Shown here: piece by piece, positions 24,288-33,679 of the stretch
How positions within the stretch are numbered: position 1 is the first letter of the stretch
Layout of the letters: each line of letters opens with the position of its first letter
Source of the DNA: an uncultured Sutterella sp.
GTDB lineage: Bacteria > Pseudomonadota > Gammaproteobacteria > Burkholderiales > Burkholderiaceae_F
NCBI GenBank assembly: GCA_905197905.1
Contig: CAJKAP010000005.1
Location: forward strand, 1 to 64,000
DNA: 64,000 nucleotides
Direction of reading: 5' to 3'
The notes under the pieces: generated by a model
What the model was told of the DNA's origin: nothing
The model's input: the letters and a program-made list of their open reading frames with translations, nothing else
The model's database searches: none
Program-made: the position numbers and the translations under genes

Positions 24288-24698
24288 TTACTTTTGTAAC
24301 TCTGCCCACCGAGCTTTAATTGCTTTTACCACGTCAACGTCGGCAGGTAGCCAAGCCACGCTATCGAGCTCTTCATAGGTGAGCCACTTAGCTGCCTCGT
24401 GCTCAAGCAATGCAACTTTTTCACCTGCCTTGATACTCGCCCAAAAGCACGTCATCGATAAGTGGAAAGTAGGGTAGTCATACTCCACCGTAACCACTGC
24501 TTTCTCTGGAACGATCTCTACAGCCAATTCTTCTTCAATTTCTCTCACAATAGCGGCTTCTGGAGACTCTCCAGCTTCAATTTTTCCACCAGGAAATTCC
24601 CAACCATCTTTAAAGTCACCATATCCACGTTGCGTAGCTAAAATTCGACCTTCGTGGTGCAAAATAGCAGCCACAACCCGTACTGTCTTCACGTTCAA
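24288..24698 (-). CDS. NUDIX hydrolase (MutT-like)
   Basis: 136-residue cytosolic nucleotide pyrophosphohydrolase. The Nudix box fits G-x5-E-x7-R-E-U-x-E-E: GGKIEAGESPEAAIVREIEE (about 37-56), preceded by GWEFPGG. Similar proteins hydrolyse 8-oxo-dGTP, CTP or other damaged nucleotides. Its start overlaps the end of the large helicase gene by four bases (ATGA), so the two are translated together. That coupling suggests a shared job in DNA damage or defence, which remains inference. Confidence 0.9.
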   Translation of the reverse strand: MNVKTVRVVAAILHHEGRILATQRGYGDFKDGWEFPGGKIEAGESPEAAIVREIEEELAVEIVPEKAVVTVEYDYPTFHLSMTCFWASIKAGEKVALLEHEAAKWLTYEELDSVAWLPADVDVVKAIKARWAELQK

Positions 24699-27600
24699 CT
24701 TTCTCCATCCGGTAAGTAATAGTAGAGATCTCTGTCCACAGGATGGACTAAATCCCAGGTAATCTCAAATGCCTCTTCTTGTCCGCCCTTTTTGTTTGTC
24801 ACAGAATGTCGTTTCGGCTTTTCTCGAGCGTTGATTTCTCCCAGAAAAACATAAGCCTTTTCTTCACCATCATCTTTATTTTTACGGACGAACAAGAAGC
24901 ACACAGTATCCGCATAGGGCTCTTGTTTTGTCATACGCTTCTCATCATCGGAACCCAGTTTGCGTTTTTGCTTCGAGATCGTCAGCATAGTTCGCTCATC
25001 GATGAAATGGTCTTTATAGTTAATGGCATCCTCAGCTTTGTCGTAATTAACGAAAATTGGCATTGTTTTTGTGTTGCGCTCATAGAAATAGCCCCCAATG
25101 CTATTGGGAATGACATTCTTGTGCCAATTTAAAAGACGACACACCTCTGCATAGGTATATCTTTCTCCTAACACGAAAGCCGTACCGTCGGTGGCTTTTT
25201 TATAACGAGTTGCCCAACGCTGGTATGCAAAAGCAAGCAATTCTGTCGTTAATGTGGCTACGTCCGATTGCTGCTCTAAGATCAATTTAAACCTAGAGGA
25301 TATTCTCCACCCCGAAATAGGGAAATCTTCAAACATTTCTTCTGCTGCAATGTCCACCGTAGGATGTTCCAGAAGTGCATAATGACGCTGTTGTGCTTTT
25401 TTATCTTCTGTATCCGCAAAATTCCCTGTTAGCACACGAATGGCATTGCGCAACTCCGCCTCTGTGACGTCTCGGTTGAATTCTGGAATCCCTTCCAGCT
25501 TAGCTCTGGCATCCGCTGCGACATCTTGCGATCCCTCCAACGCTACATGTAGAAATGCCCATTCCGTTAACCGCTTCCCGTTACCCATTCTATGACTCAA
25601 CATACGGTAGAAGCCTTGCTCTTCTTCCGTCCAATCTCTTGGTATATCGAGAATCAAATCATTTTCTTCCTTATTTTTATTTTCTTCTTCTTGGAACATT
25701 TTCACAGCATCATAATATGTGTGAATTTTCGCGCTAACACTAGTTTGTTCAAAAAACTTCACAGGATCAATTTCTTGGTAATCCTCAAAATCAATTAGGG
25801 TAGGGCGGCGTCCCAATTTATAGCGTAAATTCCGATAGCTTTCTATCAGTAGCTCTGGCGTACGAGTTTTTGCTCGATCGATGGCCTTAAAAATCCGCTG
25901 TTTGGAGATTTGACTGAAGTGAACGCTAGAAACTCCCGGGATCTCACTGCCCCCGGTAACCACAATTTTTCGCATCGAATCTTTGTTGTAGCTTCGATCC
26001 CCGGAGAGAGCGATAGGAATCAGATAGTTGTTGGCATAACTACCAATAAAATCTAAGACAACTAGAAATTCTTTTCCTTCACTCTTACGCAATCCACGCC
26101 CTAGCTGCTGGGTAAAAACAATCGGACTTTTCGTTTCACGTAAAAAGACAACCTGATTCACTTCAGGAATATCGATGCCTTCATTGAAGATATCAACTGT
26201 TAAAAGATAATCCAACGCATCAGCATTGTTGGCCTTTTGAACCAATCTATGAATCGCCTCTTTTCTTTGTTCCTGGGTATCGTCACCGGTTAGCGCTTTG
26301 GTGCGCCATCCACGATGATTTAATTCTTCGGAAAGCTTTGCCGCTACTTCGCGCTCAGCACAGAAAATTAGCCCTTTGACTCGATCTCCAGAGTAGCGAT
26401 AGTAGTTCACTTGCTCTTCAATGTAGCGAGCACGATCTTTGACGGAGAATTTATTAATATCCTGTGGGTCTACAGCATCATCGTCGATACCGTAATAGTG
26501 AAATGGACAAAGCAATTCTTCTTCCAAGGCCTCTTGCAAGCGAATTTCGTGTGCAATGTTGTGCCCAAAAAGAGAGTAAATATCAAATCCATCGGTACGC
26601 TCAGGCGTTGCTGTCATCCCTAACCACATTTTGGGTTGAAAATGAGCCATGACGTCTTGATAAGTTTCGGCACCTGAATGGTGGCTTTCATCAATGACAA
26701 TCATGTCAAAGTCATTGGCTTTGAACTTTTCTAGCCATTTGTCTTTAGATAACGTTTGAATCGTCGCAAAAACATAACGCGCGTCAGTATCCTTATGGTC
26801 ACCAGAAAGAAGACCATAAAGGGAATCTTCGCCCCCTAAAACTTTCTTATAGCTTTTCATTGCCGCTTCGGCAATTTGCGCACGATGCACAATGAAAAGC
26901 AAGCGTTTTGGGGCAAGTGCTTTCACGCCAAAAGCGGACGCATAAGTTTTCCCTGTTCCTGTCGCCGAAATCAGTAGAGCACGATCTTCGCCTTGATCTC
27001 TCAAAGACGTCAAGGCTTTCACAAACTTTGCTTGCATTGCATTGGGGATCAGATTTTCTGGCTCTTTCTCCGTTTTCAACTTTACCAATGCTTTTTCATA
27101 ATCTCGGCGAGCTTTCTCATGCTCGGCAATGATGGCCGCATAATCAGCAAGCGTTTCTTTTGTCAGAAGCTGGCTACGCTGATCTACCCAGAGTTCTTCA
27201 AATTCTTCCTGTAGATCTCGAGCAAAAGTTTCTTCTTCAGGAGAAACAATAAGGGCATTCCATTCGCGATTGATGCTCAACGCCTTTGACGTCAAGTTAG
27301 AGCTTCCGATGAGAACTCGCAAAATATTTTTCTTTTCATCGTGGAAAAGATACCCTTTCGTGTGAAAGCCGTCTTTAGGATCATCATTGACACGAAATAG
27401 GCGAATTTCTAAGTGCTTTAGTTCGAGCAGACCTTCTAGGGCGCTTGGCTCTGTGAAGAGTTCATAGTCTGTCGTCAATAACCTTCCTTTAACTCCTCGG
27501 TCGTCTAATTCTTTCAGCGCAAGTTTGATAGGGGCAATACCGCCGGCTGTAATAAAGGCCACAGAGATATCGTAGCGGTCACACTTGAGTAGCTCTCGCT

Positions 27601-27805
27601 CTATTGTTTGGGAAACAACTTTGGCTTGGTTGGGACGATTGGAAACAAACTCAGCATGTAGCAGGAAGTCTTCAAGAGAGCGTTTGCCTGAAGATTTATC
27701 CTCAGAAACAGAGACCTCCGAAGTATCTTCTGTATCGGGAAATAAAACGCCTTGTTCACTGGTCATAGCGGTCGAAATAAGCTCAAAACTAAGAATCGGT
27801 ACCAT
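24695..27805 (-). CDS. PLD-nuclease / DEAD-box helicase / DUF3427 protein
   Basis: 1036-residue multidomain protein. The N-terminal phospholipase-D-like nuclease domain (about 50-210) has H148-x-K150 (FHTKGYLF) and GSSNLT (167-172). The superfamily 2 helicase core follows: Walker A SATGTGKT (280-287), DESH at 372-375, and motif VI QQLGRGLRK. The C-terminal DUF3427 region covers about 600-1030. Such proteins act on nucleic acids and often sit in defence or repair loci. Translationally coupled to a NUDIX hydrolase. The start is uncertain: ATG 27805 or ATG 27766, neither with a strong ribosome-binding site. Confidence 0.88.
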   Translation of the reverse strand: MVPILSFELISTAMTSEQGVLFPDTEDTSEVSVSEDKSSGKRSLEDFLLHAEFVSNRPNQAKVVSQTIERELLKCDRYDISVAFITAGGIAPIKLALKELDDRGVKGRLLTTDYELFTEPSALEGLLELKHLEIRLFRVNDDPKDGFHTKGYLFHDEKKNILRVLIGSSNLTSKALSINREWNALIVSPEEETFARDLQEEFEELWVDQRSQLLTKETLADYAAIIAEHEKARRDYEKALVKLKTEKEPENLIPNAMQAKFVKALTSLRDQGEDRALLISATGTGKTYASAFGVKALAPKRLLFIVHRAQIAEAAMKSYKKVLGGEDSLYGLLSGDHKDTDARYVFATIQTLSKDKWLEKFKANDFDMIVIDESHHSGAETYQDVMAHFQPKMWLGMTATPERTDGFDIYSLFGHNIAHEIRLQEALEEELLCPFHYYGIDDDAVDPQDINKFSVKDRARYIEEQVNYYRYSGDRVKGLIFCAEREVAAKLSEELNHRGWRTKALTGDDTQEQRKEAIHRLVQKANNADALDYLLTVDIFNEGIDIPEVNQVVFLRETKSPIVFTQQLGRGLRKSEGKEFLVVLDFIGSYANNYLIPIALSGDRSYNKDSMRKIVVTGGSEIPGVSSVHFSQISKQRIFKAIDRAKTRTPELLIESYRNLRYKLGRRPTLIDFEDYQEIDPVKFFEQTSVSAKIHTYYDAVKMFQEEENKNKEENDLILDIPRDWTEEEQGFYRMLSHRMGNGKRLTEWAFLHVALEGSQDVAADARAKLEGIPEFNRDVTEAELRNAIRVLTGNFADTEDKKAQQRHYALLEHPTVDIAAEEMFEDFPISGWRISSRFKLILEQQSDVATLTTELLAFAYQRWATRYKKATDGTAFVLGERYTYAEVCRLLNWHKNVIPNSIGGYFYERNTKTMPIFVNYDKAEDAINYKDHFIDERTMLTISKQKRKLGSDDEKRMTKQEPYADTVCFLFVRKNKDDGEEKAYVFLGEINAREKPKRHSVTNKKGGQEEAFEITWDLVHPVDRDLYYYLPDGES

Positions 27806-27930
27806 ATCTTAGCAGCTCAAAACGCCTGGCGCCAGAGGGGATTTATCTGGTAAGAGAAGGCGCTCTCCTTTTTCAAGTCTTCTATCAAATCGCCTTGAGA
27901 AAGAAAGCGCTTCCGTCTTGCTAGTCAATC

Positions 27931-28461
27931 TTATTCATTCACTGGGAAAAGCACATTTTCAGCATTTTCGAGCGTCAGAAGATACTGCTTGGCAGGAAGT
28001 CCTCCACCATAGCCCGTAAGCGTTCTATTGGTTCCAATTACACGGTGGCAGGGCACGATAATCGAAAACGGATTCGTGGCATTGGCTGTTGCAACAGCTC
28101 GCACTGCCTTAGGGTTCCCAATCGCGCGGGCAATATCGGCATACGACCGCGTTTCGCCATAGGGAATCGCTCGCAGCGCTTCCCAAACTTGGCATTGAAA
28201 CTCAGTCCCTGAGAAGAGAATAGGCACAGTGAATGCTTTGCGTTTCCCTGCAAAGTACTCCTTAAACTCCTTGATTGTTTGCTTAATAATGGGCGAAGTA
28301 CCTTCTTCAAACGTAGCCCCAAAATAGCGACTAATACGACGATCAATCATTTCGCGGTGGCGTTCAGCCTTCCAGTCCGACATACAAAGATGCCCATCAA
28401 TCGAGCCCAGGATCATTTCCCCAACGGGAGATTGGTAATACGTGATCTTGATCGTCTTCAT
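27931..28461 (-). CDS. ogt: Methylated-DNA-protein cysteine methyltransferase
   Basis: 176-residue suicide repair protein that takes the alkyl group from O6-alkylguanine or O4-alkylthymine onto its own cysteine. The active-site motif IIVPCHRVIG is present, with the winged helix (SYADIARAIGNPKAVRAVATANATNP) before it. ATG 28461 follows GAGGAAGAG; the longer frame to 28494 lacks a site. Length matches Ogt rather than Ada. It lies upstream of the helicase gene, separated by 125 bases, on the same strand. Confidence 0.93.
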   Translation of the reverse strand: MKTIKITYYQSPVGEMILGSIDGHLCMSDWKAERHREMIDRRISRYFGATFEEGTSPIIKQTIKEFKEYFAGKRKAFTVPILFSGTEFQCQVWEALRAIPYGETRSYADIARAIGNPKAVRAVATANATNPFSIIVPCHRVIGTNRTLTGYGGGLPAKQYLLTLENAENVLFPVNE

Positions 28462-28790
28462 TCTCTCTTCCTCATATTGGCGGCTGAAATTCAAGGCGCT
28501 TCAGCCTAAATCATCACCATTGGGTGGAGCAGGCGACAAAATAGGTTGAAGCGACAAACCGTTCCTCACACTCAAGGTATGAGAGGATTTTTACGCGTCA
28601 ATCATCTCGTCCACCCAACAAGCGATTGCTTTATCGTCATTTTACGAGGCACTGGAGAAAAGAGGACACATCTTTTCGCAACCAATACTTGCTATTTTTG
28701 AAAGTAAGATCATTTTTTTATCTATTTTTCCTGTAATTAGTAGTAGAATGGAACCTTTCGCAATGCCCCAAATAAGAGGAGAGACAGATC
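28462..28790. other. Divergent intergenic region between ogt and the GIY-YIG gene
   Basis: About 330 bases without a credible gene. No clear inverted repeats beyond short ones, and no RNA gene seen. It must contain the promoters of both divergent genes. Confidence 0.5.
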
Positions 28791-30107
28791 GTGGCAAAAC
28801 AGTTTTATTTATGCCTAATGGACGATACCCAAGATGGGAGAGTACGGATCACTGCAAATAGTTGGTCAGGAGCCCTTTATCGCTTAAAGCCAAATCATTG
28901 GCTTATGTCCGACCCAGACACTGGAAAAGAAACCTATCTTCTTCCTAGTTGCCCTTTTGCGCTTTCATCTTCCAAAGTCAGTAGCAATCCTCGAGGGATT
29001 TACTTTTTGTTCGGTAAGAAAAAAGACCGTACCGGAGAATGTCTTTACATTGGCCAGGTTCACCCAAAACGTTTCGAGGCATTCAACCTGTCTGTGCTTG
29101 AACACCTGAAGAGGGGCTCCTTGGATCAAATTGAATACATGCTCTTTGTAAGTACCCCCAAAATGAGTGCTTCACAACTTGATTATCTTGAAAAACGTTG
29201 TTATGACATTTTCACGACACGATCTAATGTCATCAATGAAATTACTCCCCTTGGCGCCACGTTAGAAAGCTCCAAAGAAATGGATTGTGAAACTTTCCTC
29301 GAAATAACTTTGAAGTTAATTCCTTTCTTGCAATACCCAGCAATGCAACCAAAGACCAAAACTGCTGAGATAGACCGCTCAACACACAAGATTCCAATCA
29401 CCTTAAATATTCCTTGTGCCAATGGCCAAATAGTTGAAGCACAAGGCCTTTTCAGCAAAAACGCTTGTATTGTTTTAAAAGGAGCAAAAGTAGCCATTCA
29501 CCATCGCAGCGAGATCCCAGCATACTTAGTGACCTTGCGAAAACTGCACAAGGAGAGGGGAATTCTGCAACCAGATGGTCAAGGATTGTTTGAGCTACAA
29601 GAAAATATTGAATTCCCAAATGCCTCGAGCGCTGCCTCCTACTTGTCTGGAGAACTACGGAGTGGCACTGCTAGCTGGAAAGCAAGCAACGACGTTCGGC
29701 TAGATCTCTTCCTTAAAGGCAATAGGGTTCCAACTTCGAGTAAACCTCAACCAAGGAGACCCGACAAGAAAGGAATATACCGTTTTCACTGCTCTGATGT
29801 CTCTGAGACGGGAGCCCTCTTCGAAGGGAGAGGCGTCAAAATCAAGGAGGGAATTCGTGTAGAAAAAGGGGCTCTGGTAAACATCCAAACGGATATTGCC
29901 GTCGTCACTTCCATCAAACAATTAAAATCCAAGCATCTCGCTACTGGCATATTGATCCCGATTAATCAAGAGGTAGCGCGCCTTACCGAGGATGTTGACT
30001 TTGCCGACGCCTCGATAGCAGCATCTTATATTTGTGGGAAACCACTTGATGGTCGAGTCGCTTGGACTAATGTGGAAAATGGAGATTTTTTTGGAGAATA
30101 CCTCTAA
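28791..30107 (+). CDS. GIY-YIG nuclease-family protein with two DUF4357 domains
   Basis: 438-residue protein. The N-terminal GIY-YIG fold has G69-I-Y71 and Y86-I-G88 (CLYIGQVHPKR), with a likely catalytic glutamate in YLEKRCYDIF (about 144). The C-terminal half carries two DUF4357-like copies: one ending in ENIEFPNASSAASYLSGE (about 270-287), the other in EDVDFADASIAASYICGK (about 399-416), each followed by a conserved Gly and Trp. GIY-YIG/DUF4357 proteins are commonly found near restriction or phage-related genes. Here it is orphaned, 325 bases from ogt. Function in DNA cleavage is likely but target unknown. Confidence 0.82.
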   Translation: MAKQFYLCLMDDTQDGRVRITANSWSGALYRLKPNHWLMSDPDTGKETYLLPSCPFALSSSKVSSNPRGIYFLFGKKKDRTGECLYIGQVHPKRFEAFNLSVLEHLKRGSLDQIEYMLFVSTPKMSASQLDYLEKRCYDIFTTRSNVINEITPLGATLESSKEMDCETFLEITLKLIPFLQYPAMQPKTKTAEIDRSTHKIPITLNIPCANGQIVEAQGLFSKNACIVLKGAKVAIHHRSEIPAYLVTLRKLHKERGILQPDGQGLFELQENIEFPNASSAASYLSGELRSGTASWKASNDVRLDLFLKGNRVPTSSKPQPRRPDKKGIYRFHCSDVSETGALFEGRGVKIKEGIRVEKGALVNIQTDIAVVTSIKQLKSKHLATGILIPINQEVARLTEDVDFADASIAASYICGKPLDGRVAWTNVENGDFFGEYL

Positions 30108-30120
30108 AGAGAAGAAAAAA

Positions 30121-30227
30121 CGCTTCACCTTACAACCTCTCCCGGGTGGAGAGAAGAGTGCAAGGTGAAGCGCCTTAGGAATTTGAGGAGTTGGGCACTT
30201 TGTGAGAAGTGCCCACTTTTCTTTATT
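30121..30227 (+). terminator. Tandem hairpins terminating the GIY-YIG gene
   Basis: First, an 11-bp perfect stem CGCTTCACCTT/AAGGTGAAGCG (30121-30131 with 30162-30172) encloses a smaller CTCTCC/GGAGAG stem (30137-30142 with 30148-30153). Then a 9-bp stem TGGGCACTT/AAGTGCCCA (30192-30200 with 30207-30215) is followed by CTTTTCTTT. The second is the likely terminator and reaches the end of the convergent permease gene. Confidence 0.75.
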
Positions 30228-31656
30228 TGCCTCCGAAGATCGTCTTTGCGTTGAGGAGCATATACATACCCGTCGCAGCAAACATCCCGATGAAGAACGA
30301 GAAGTTCGAAATACCCCACGTATCGGGCGAGAGGAACGCCACCGCGCTGATAGCACCGCCGAAGAGGACAGAGCCCACGGCTGTAAGGTGCACACCCTTG
30401 GTATACCAGTAAGCGCCCTTAGAGGTCGGATCGTAGAGCGAAATCACGTCGATGTACTGCTTCTTGATCAAGTAGTAGTCAACGATGATCACACCGTAGA
30501 GAGGCCCAAGGAGACCCGCCAAAACGTCAATCGTGTAGTGGATCGTTTCAGGCGAATTAAAGAGATTCCAAGGAAGAATCATCACGGAGACCACAGCAGC
30601 GATCAAACCGCCACGACGCCAGGTAATCACCTTCGGGAACACGTTCGAGATATCAAACGCTGCGGAAACGAAGTTCGCCACAATGTTCACCCCAATCGTT
30701 GCCACAAGGAGCGTAAAGCCCATCAAGAGCACAACGAGCGGCGTATCCAAATAGCCCATGACATGGATCGGGTCAATCAACATCTTGCCGAACACAGCAG
30801 GCGTACCCGAAATCGTGATCACTGCGATCGAGGAGAAGAACACGAAGTTAATCGGCAAGCCCCAGAAGTTACCACGCTTCATATCGTCGATGCTCTTGCA
30901 GTACTGCGAGAAGTCACCATAGTTAAGCGTGGGACCAGCAAAGTAGGAAACGATTAACGAGATCCCCACAATCACTTGCCAGAAAGATTCACCTGCGGTG
31001 AGCTCTTTATCGTGCAAGGTGAAGGAGATGTTACTCCAGCCCGCCTTATAGATGATGTAGAACATCAAGACGACCATCACCACATAAACGGCAGGACCCG
31101 CCCAGTCAATGAAGCGCTTAATGAAGTCCATCTTCATCAAGAAGAGTGCTGTCTGGAAGAGCCACATAATGACAAAGCACCACCAACCCAAGGTGGAAAG
31201 ACCGAGGATGCTGTCTTCGGCATAAGGCGCTAAGGACGGATAGAAGTAGAGTACCGTGACAAGCAGGGCGCTACTCGCTAAGTACGTTTGAATACCGTAC
31301 CAAACGATAGCAATAATGCCACGCGTCAAGGAAGATAAGTTAGAGCCGATCACCCCGAAGGTCATGCGGGAGATCACGGGGAAGGGGACTGCGTAACGTT
31401 GGCTTGCTCGACCAATCGTATTGGCCAAAACTTGAACGATAAGAATCCCAACGATCAGTGAGACGAACACTTGCCAGCCGCTTAACCCCAAAGAAAAGAG
31501 GGTACCCGCGAAGACATAGCCACCAGCGCTATGTACGTCTGACATCCAAAATGCAAAGATGTTGTACCAATTCCAGGTCTGTTTCGTTGGCAAGAGGTCA
31601 TCATTGCTGAGGTAGCTGCCAGCACAACGTTTTTTGAGTTCGGCAATATCAGTCAT
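30223..31656 (-). CDS. NCS1-family nucleobase/hydantoin/allantoin permease
   Basis: 477-residue inner-membrane sodium or proton symporter with about 12 helices, of the NCS1 family (PucI, Mhp1, CodB). The N-terminal LLPTKQTWNWYNIFAFWMSD motif and the FAGPTLNYGDFSQYCKS segment are characteristic. GAGG precedes the ATG. Substrates in the family are uracil, cytosine, allantoin or hydantoins; sequence alone does not decide, and no catabolic enzyme lies beside it. Confidence 0.9.
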   Translation of the reverse strand: MTDIAELKKRCAGSYLSNDDLLPTKQTWNWYNIFAFWMSDVHSAGGYVFAGTLFSLGLSGWQVFVSLIVGILIVQVLANTIGRASQRYAVPFPVISRMTFGVIGSNLSSLTRGIIAIVWYGIQTYLASSALLVTVLYFYPSLAPYAEDSILGLSTLGWWCFVIMWLFQTALFLMKMDFIKRFIDWAGPAVYVVMVVLMFYIIYKAGWSNISFTLHDKELTAGESFWQVIVGISLIVSYFAGPTLNYGDFSQYCKSIDDMKRGNFWGLPINFVFFSSIAVITISGTPAVFGKMLIDPIHVMGYLDTPLVVLLMGFTLLVATIGVNIVANFVSAAFDISNVFPKVITWRRGGLIAAVVSVMILPWNLFNSPETIHYTIDVLAGLLGPLYGVIIVDYYLIKKQYIDVISLYDPTSKGAYWYTKGVHLTAVGSVLFGGAISAVAFLSPDTWGISNFSFFIGMFAATGMYMLLNAKTIFGGK

Positions 31657-32136
31657 GATTTATCCTCTGTGATAGGTTGTTGTGTCTATCATCGCGAAAA
31701 CTCACCCCCGCTGATTGATCGAACGTGCCAAAACCTTATCAAAACACGCCAGAAAAAAGTCTAGGAAATGGAAACCTCTTTTGCCCTAGATAAATCGGCT
31801 ACCTCACATTTTTAAGCAGTTAAAGACACCGTGGGCTTTGGCGTCAAAACTCAAATTTTCCCCAAAAATTAAGGGAATTTTTTAGAACGAAAATTAGCAG
31901 AAACCCTAAGAATAGCAAGAAAAGAAAAATGTCTGAGTAACAAGATAAGTCCGTTTTCTCCAGTACTTACCTCAATGCTCTAAAAGTGACATTTTTAGAA
32001 GAGACTTTTGTCGTACAAATATTGTTTTCTCACCTCTAGAAAAATTTCTTATTTCTCAAAAGCTTGGCGCAGATTGATGAGTGGCGGGAAAATTGAGGAA
32101 AGGTTTTTTCTCTCAGGCTGGTTTCAAATTTCGACG
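31657..32136. other. Long promoter region of the NCS1 permease
   Basis: About 480 AT-rich bases between two leftward genes with no credible coding frame or RNA gene. Many short A/T tracts and a few CTAGA-type palindromes. I see no clear riboswitch fold. Confidence 0.45.
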
Positions 32137-32163
32137 GAAAAAAGCGCAGGACAAAGCCTGCGC
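32137..32163 (-). terminator. Terminator of the TPR-like gene
   Basis: Read leftward, a 7-bp stem GCGCAGG/CCTGCGC (32163-32157 with 32150-32144) is followed by TTTTTTCC. It lies 35 bases past the stop of the 493-residue gene. Confidence 0.85.
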
Positions 32164-32197
32164 CATTGGATAAATTTGAATCCTTAGAATGAACTTC

Positions 32198-33679
32198 TTA
32201 CGCCTCTTCTTTCTCTAGAGGTTCTTTCAGGTCGTCTGGCGGAAAACGCCAATCGAGGAACTGGATGACTGCATAGGGACACTTCAAGCCATCAGCGACC
32301 ACGCGAGCCACTGCTTTGCATTCTGGGAGGCTCCAGAAAAGACAGTCGATATAGCAACGCTTTAATCCAGAGGCGAGCCCAAAGACGCGAATCTTCTCGT
32401 CTCCTAATAAGTTGATCAAGTGGCCTGCCATTTGACCTGCGAGGTCAAGACGAGCGCCTGGGTCGTCAGTCTTTTTATCTTCTGGCAACTCAAAGACGAT
32501 CATAGCGGGAATAATCCCATCGTCCGCAAAGCGATCAAACGTGTAGGGATTTTCTTCATACCACTCGGAAATCAAACGAGCATGCTGCGTAATCCCATGG
32601 CTCACGTCGGCACGGAAGCGAGGATCTTTTTCGCTAGGTTTGAGCTGATAGCCCATCTTCTCGTTTAGAAGGTCATTCAACGTCCCATCTAAGACAGCAC
32701 CACGCTCTTTGAGGACTGCTGGGAGTTCTTTGAGGTTATAGGCTTTCCCTTCAGGGCGCGATTCCGTCACATTCATGCTGTAGATGTAACGCAAACGGTT
32801 CACGTCGCCTAAGAGCATGTTGATCATGCCGCTTGCCTCACGACGAGCCCCCGTCTCACCTTCTTTATCAAAAATCGCTTTGATTTTAGGCGAATAGACC
32901 TGAAGGGCGAGATAGGCGTTATTGGATTCTGCTTCATCAATCCAGAATTCAATATCTTCTGGACGCATTCCTGCCACAGAGACGTCACCCGACTCGGTAA
33001 AGGGATGCCCAGCGCGAATATCCCAACGCTCAGTAATTTTTGCTGGAATATCAAACGTCAAACGCCAGAGTTTGAAGGCGTCCGTTAAATCGCCAATCGG
33101 CAAAAATAGGGAAGGCTTCTTCGAGTCAATCGAGACCCCAAAATCGATATCCTTCACAGCCACATTGAGTACTGCTGTGAGATTCTTCATCAGAGCATCA
33201 GGGTCCTGATGGAAATTGCGAATCGCTGCCTCGAAATTATCCATTTCCGCTTCAAAGAGCTTCCACATCTCTTTAATGCGCTCGGTAAAAGCTCGCTCTC
33301 CAAACGCAACCTGCATTCCTGTAACGGAACGCTCAATAATATCGTTGACGTTTTTGTATTGGCCGTCCTTTTCTGCCACCTGCACGGCATAACCCAGTGC
33401 ACGATGTGGACGATCAATATAGCTGTAGCAAAGCGCCATCTGATAGCGCCACTCGATATCATCGAGGTGCTCTTCCAGATGAGGAAGTAGAAGGCCGATT
33501 GCGCGATTGGCATTTAACTCGTGGTTTGGCATCTCGTTATAGGCCGTAGCCAATACCAAGCAGAGATCTGCGTCCGCTTTGTAGTTATCGACCTGTGTGA
33601 TGCTATCCACAATTGCTTGGTGGAATCCTGCCTCACGCCATTGTTTACAAGTTGTTAAAAGAGCGAGTTTAGCGGACAT
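32198..33679 (-). CDS. Large TPR-like protein of unknown function
   Basis: 493-residue soluble protein. The first 115 residues are helical, TPR-like, and similar in layout to the N-terminus of the SUFU-domain protein at 46.7-48.7 kb (QWREAGFHQAIVDSI against QWHDDDEFSSIIKAI, then a run of LVLATAYNEM- against LLARAYSNL-type helices). The remaining part is unrecognised; it contains a conserved-looking PRFRADVSHGITQHARLI segment and a cysteine pair (CYIDCLFW). Proteins with this N-terminus often carry immunity-type domains, so a conflict-related role is possible. Its start has only a weak AAAGG site. Confidence 0.75.
   Translation of the reverse strand: MSAKLALLTTCKQWREAGFHQAIVDSITQVDNYKADADLCLVLATAYNEMPNHELNANRAIGLLLPHLEEHLDDIEWRYQMALCYSYIDRPHRALGYAVQVAEKDGQYKNVNDIIERSVTGMQVAFGERAFTERIKEMWKLFEAEMDNFEAAIRNFHQDPDALMKNLTAVLNVAVKDIDFGVSIDSKKPSLFLPIGDLTDAFKLWRLTFDIPAKITERWDIRAGHPFTESGDVSVAGMRPEDIEFWIDEAESNNAYLALQVYSPKIKAIFDKEGETGARREASGMINMLLGDVNRLRYIYSMNVTESRPEGKAYNLKELPAVLKERGAVLDGTLNDLLNEKMGYQLKPSEKDPRFRADVSHGITQHARLISEWYEENPYTFDRFADDGIIPAMIVFELPEDKKTDDPGARLDLAGQMAGHLINLLGDEKIRVFGLASGLKRCYIDCLFWSLPECKAVARVVADGLKCPYAVIQFLDWRFPPDDLKEPLEKEEA

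Noticed and set aside
30202..30957. Rightward 251-codon frame within the NCS1 permease
   Set aside because: Antisense shadow of a clear permease gene; composition is a run of Arg/His/Asp typical of reverse-strand reading.
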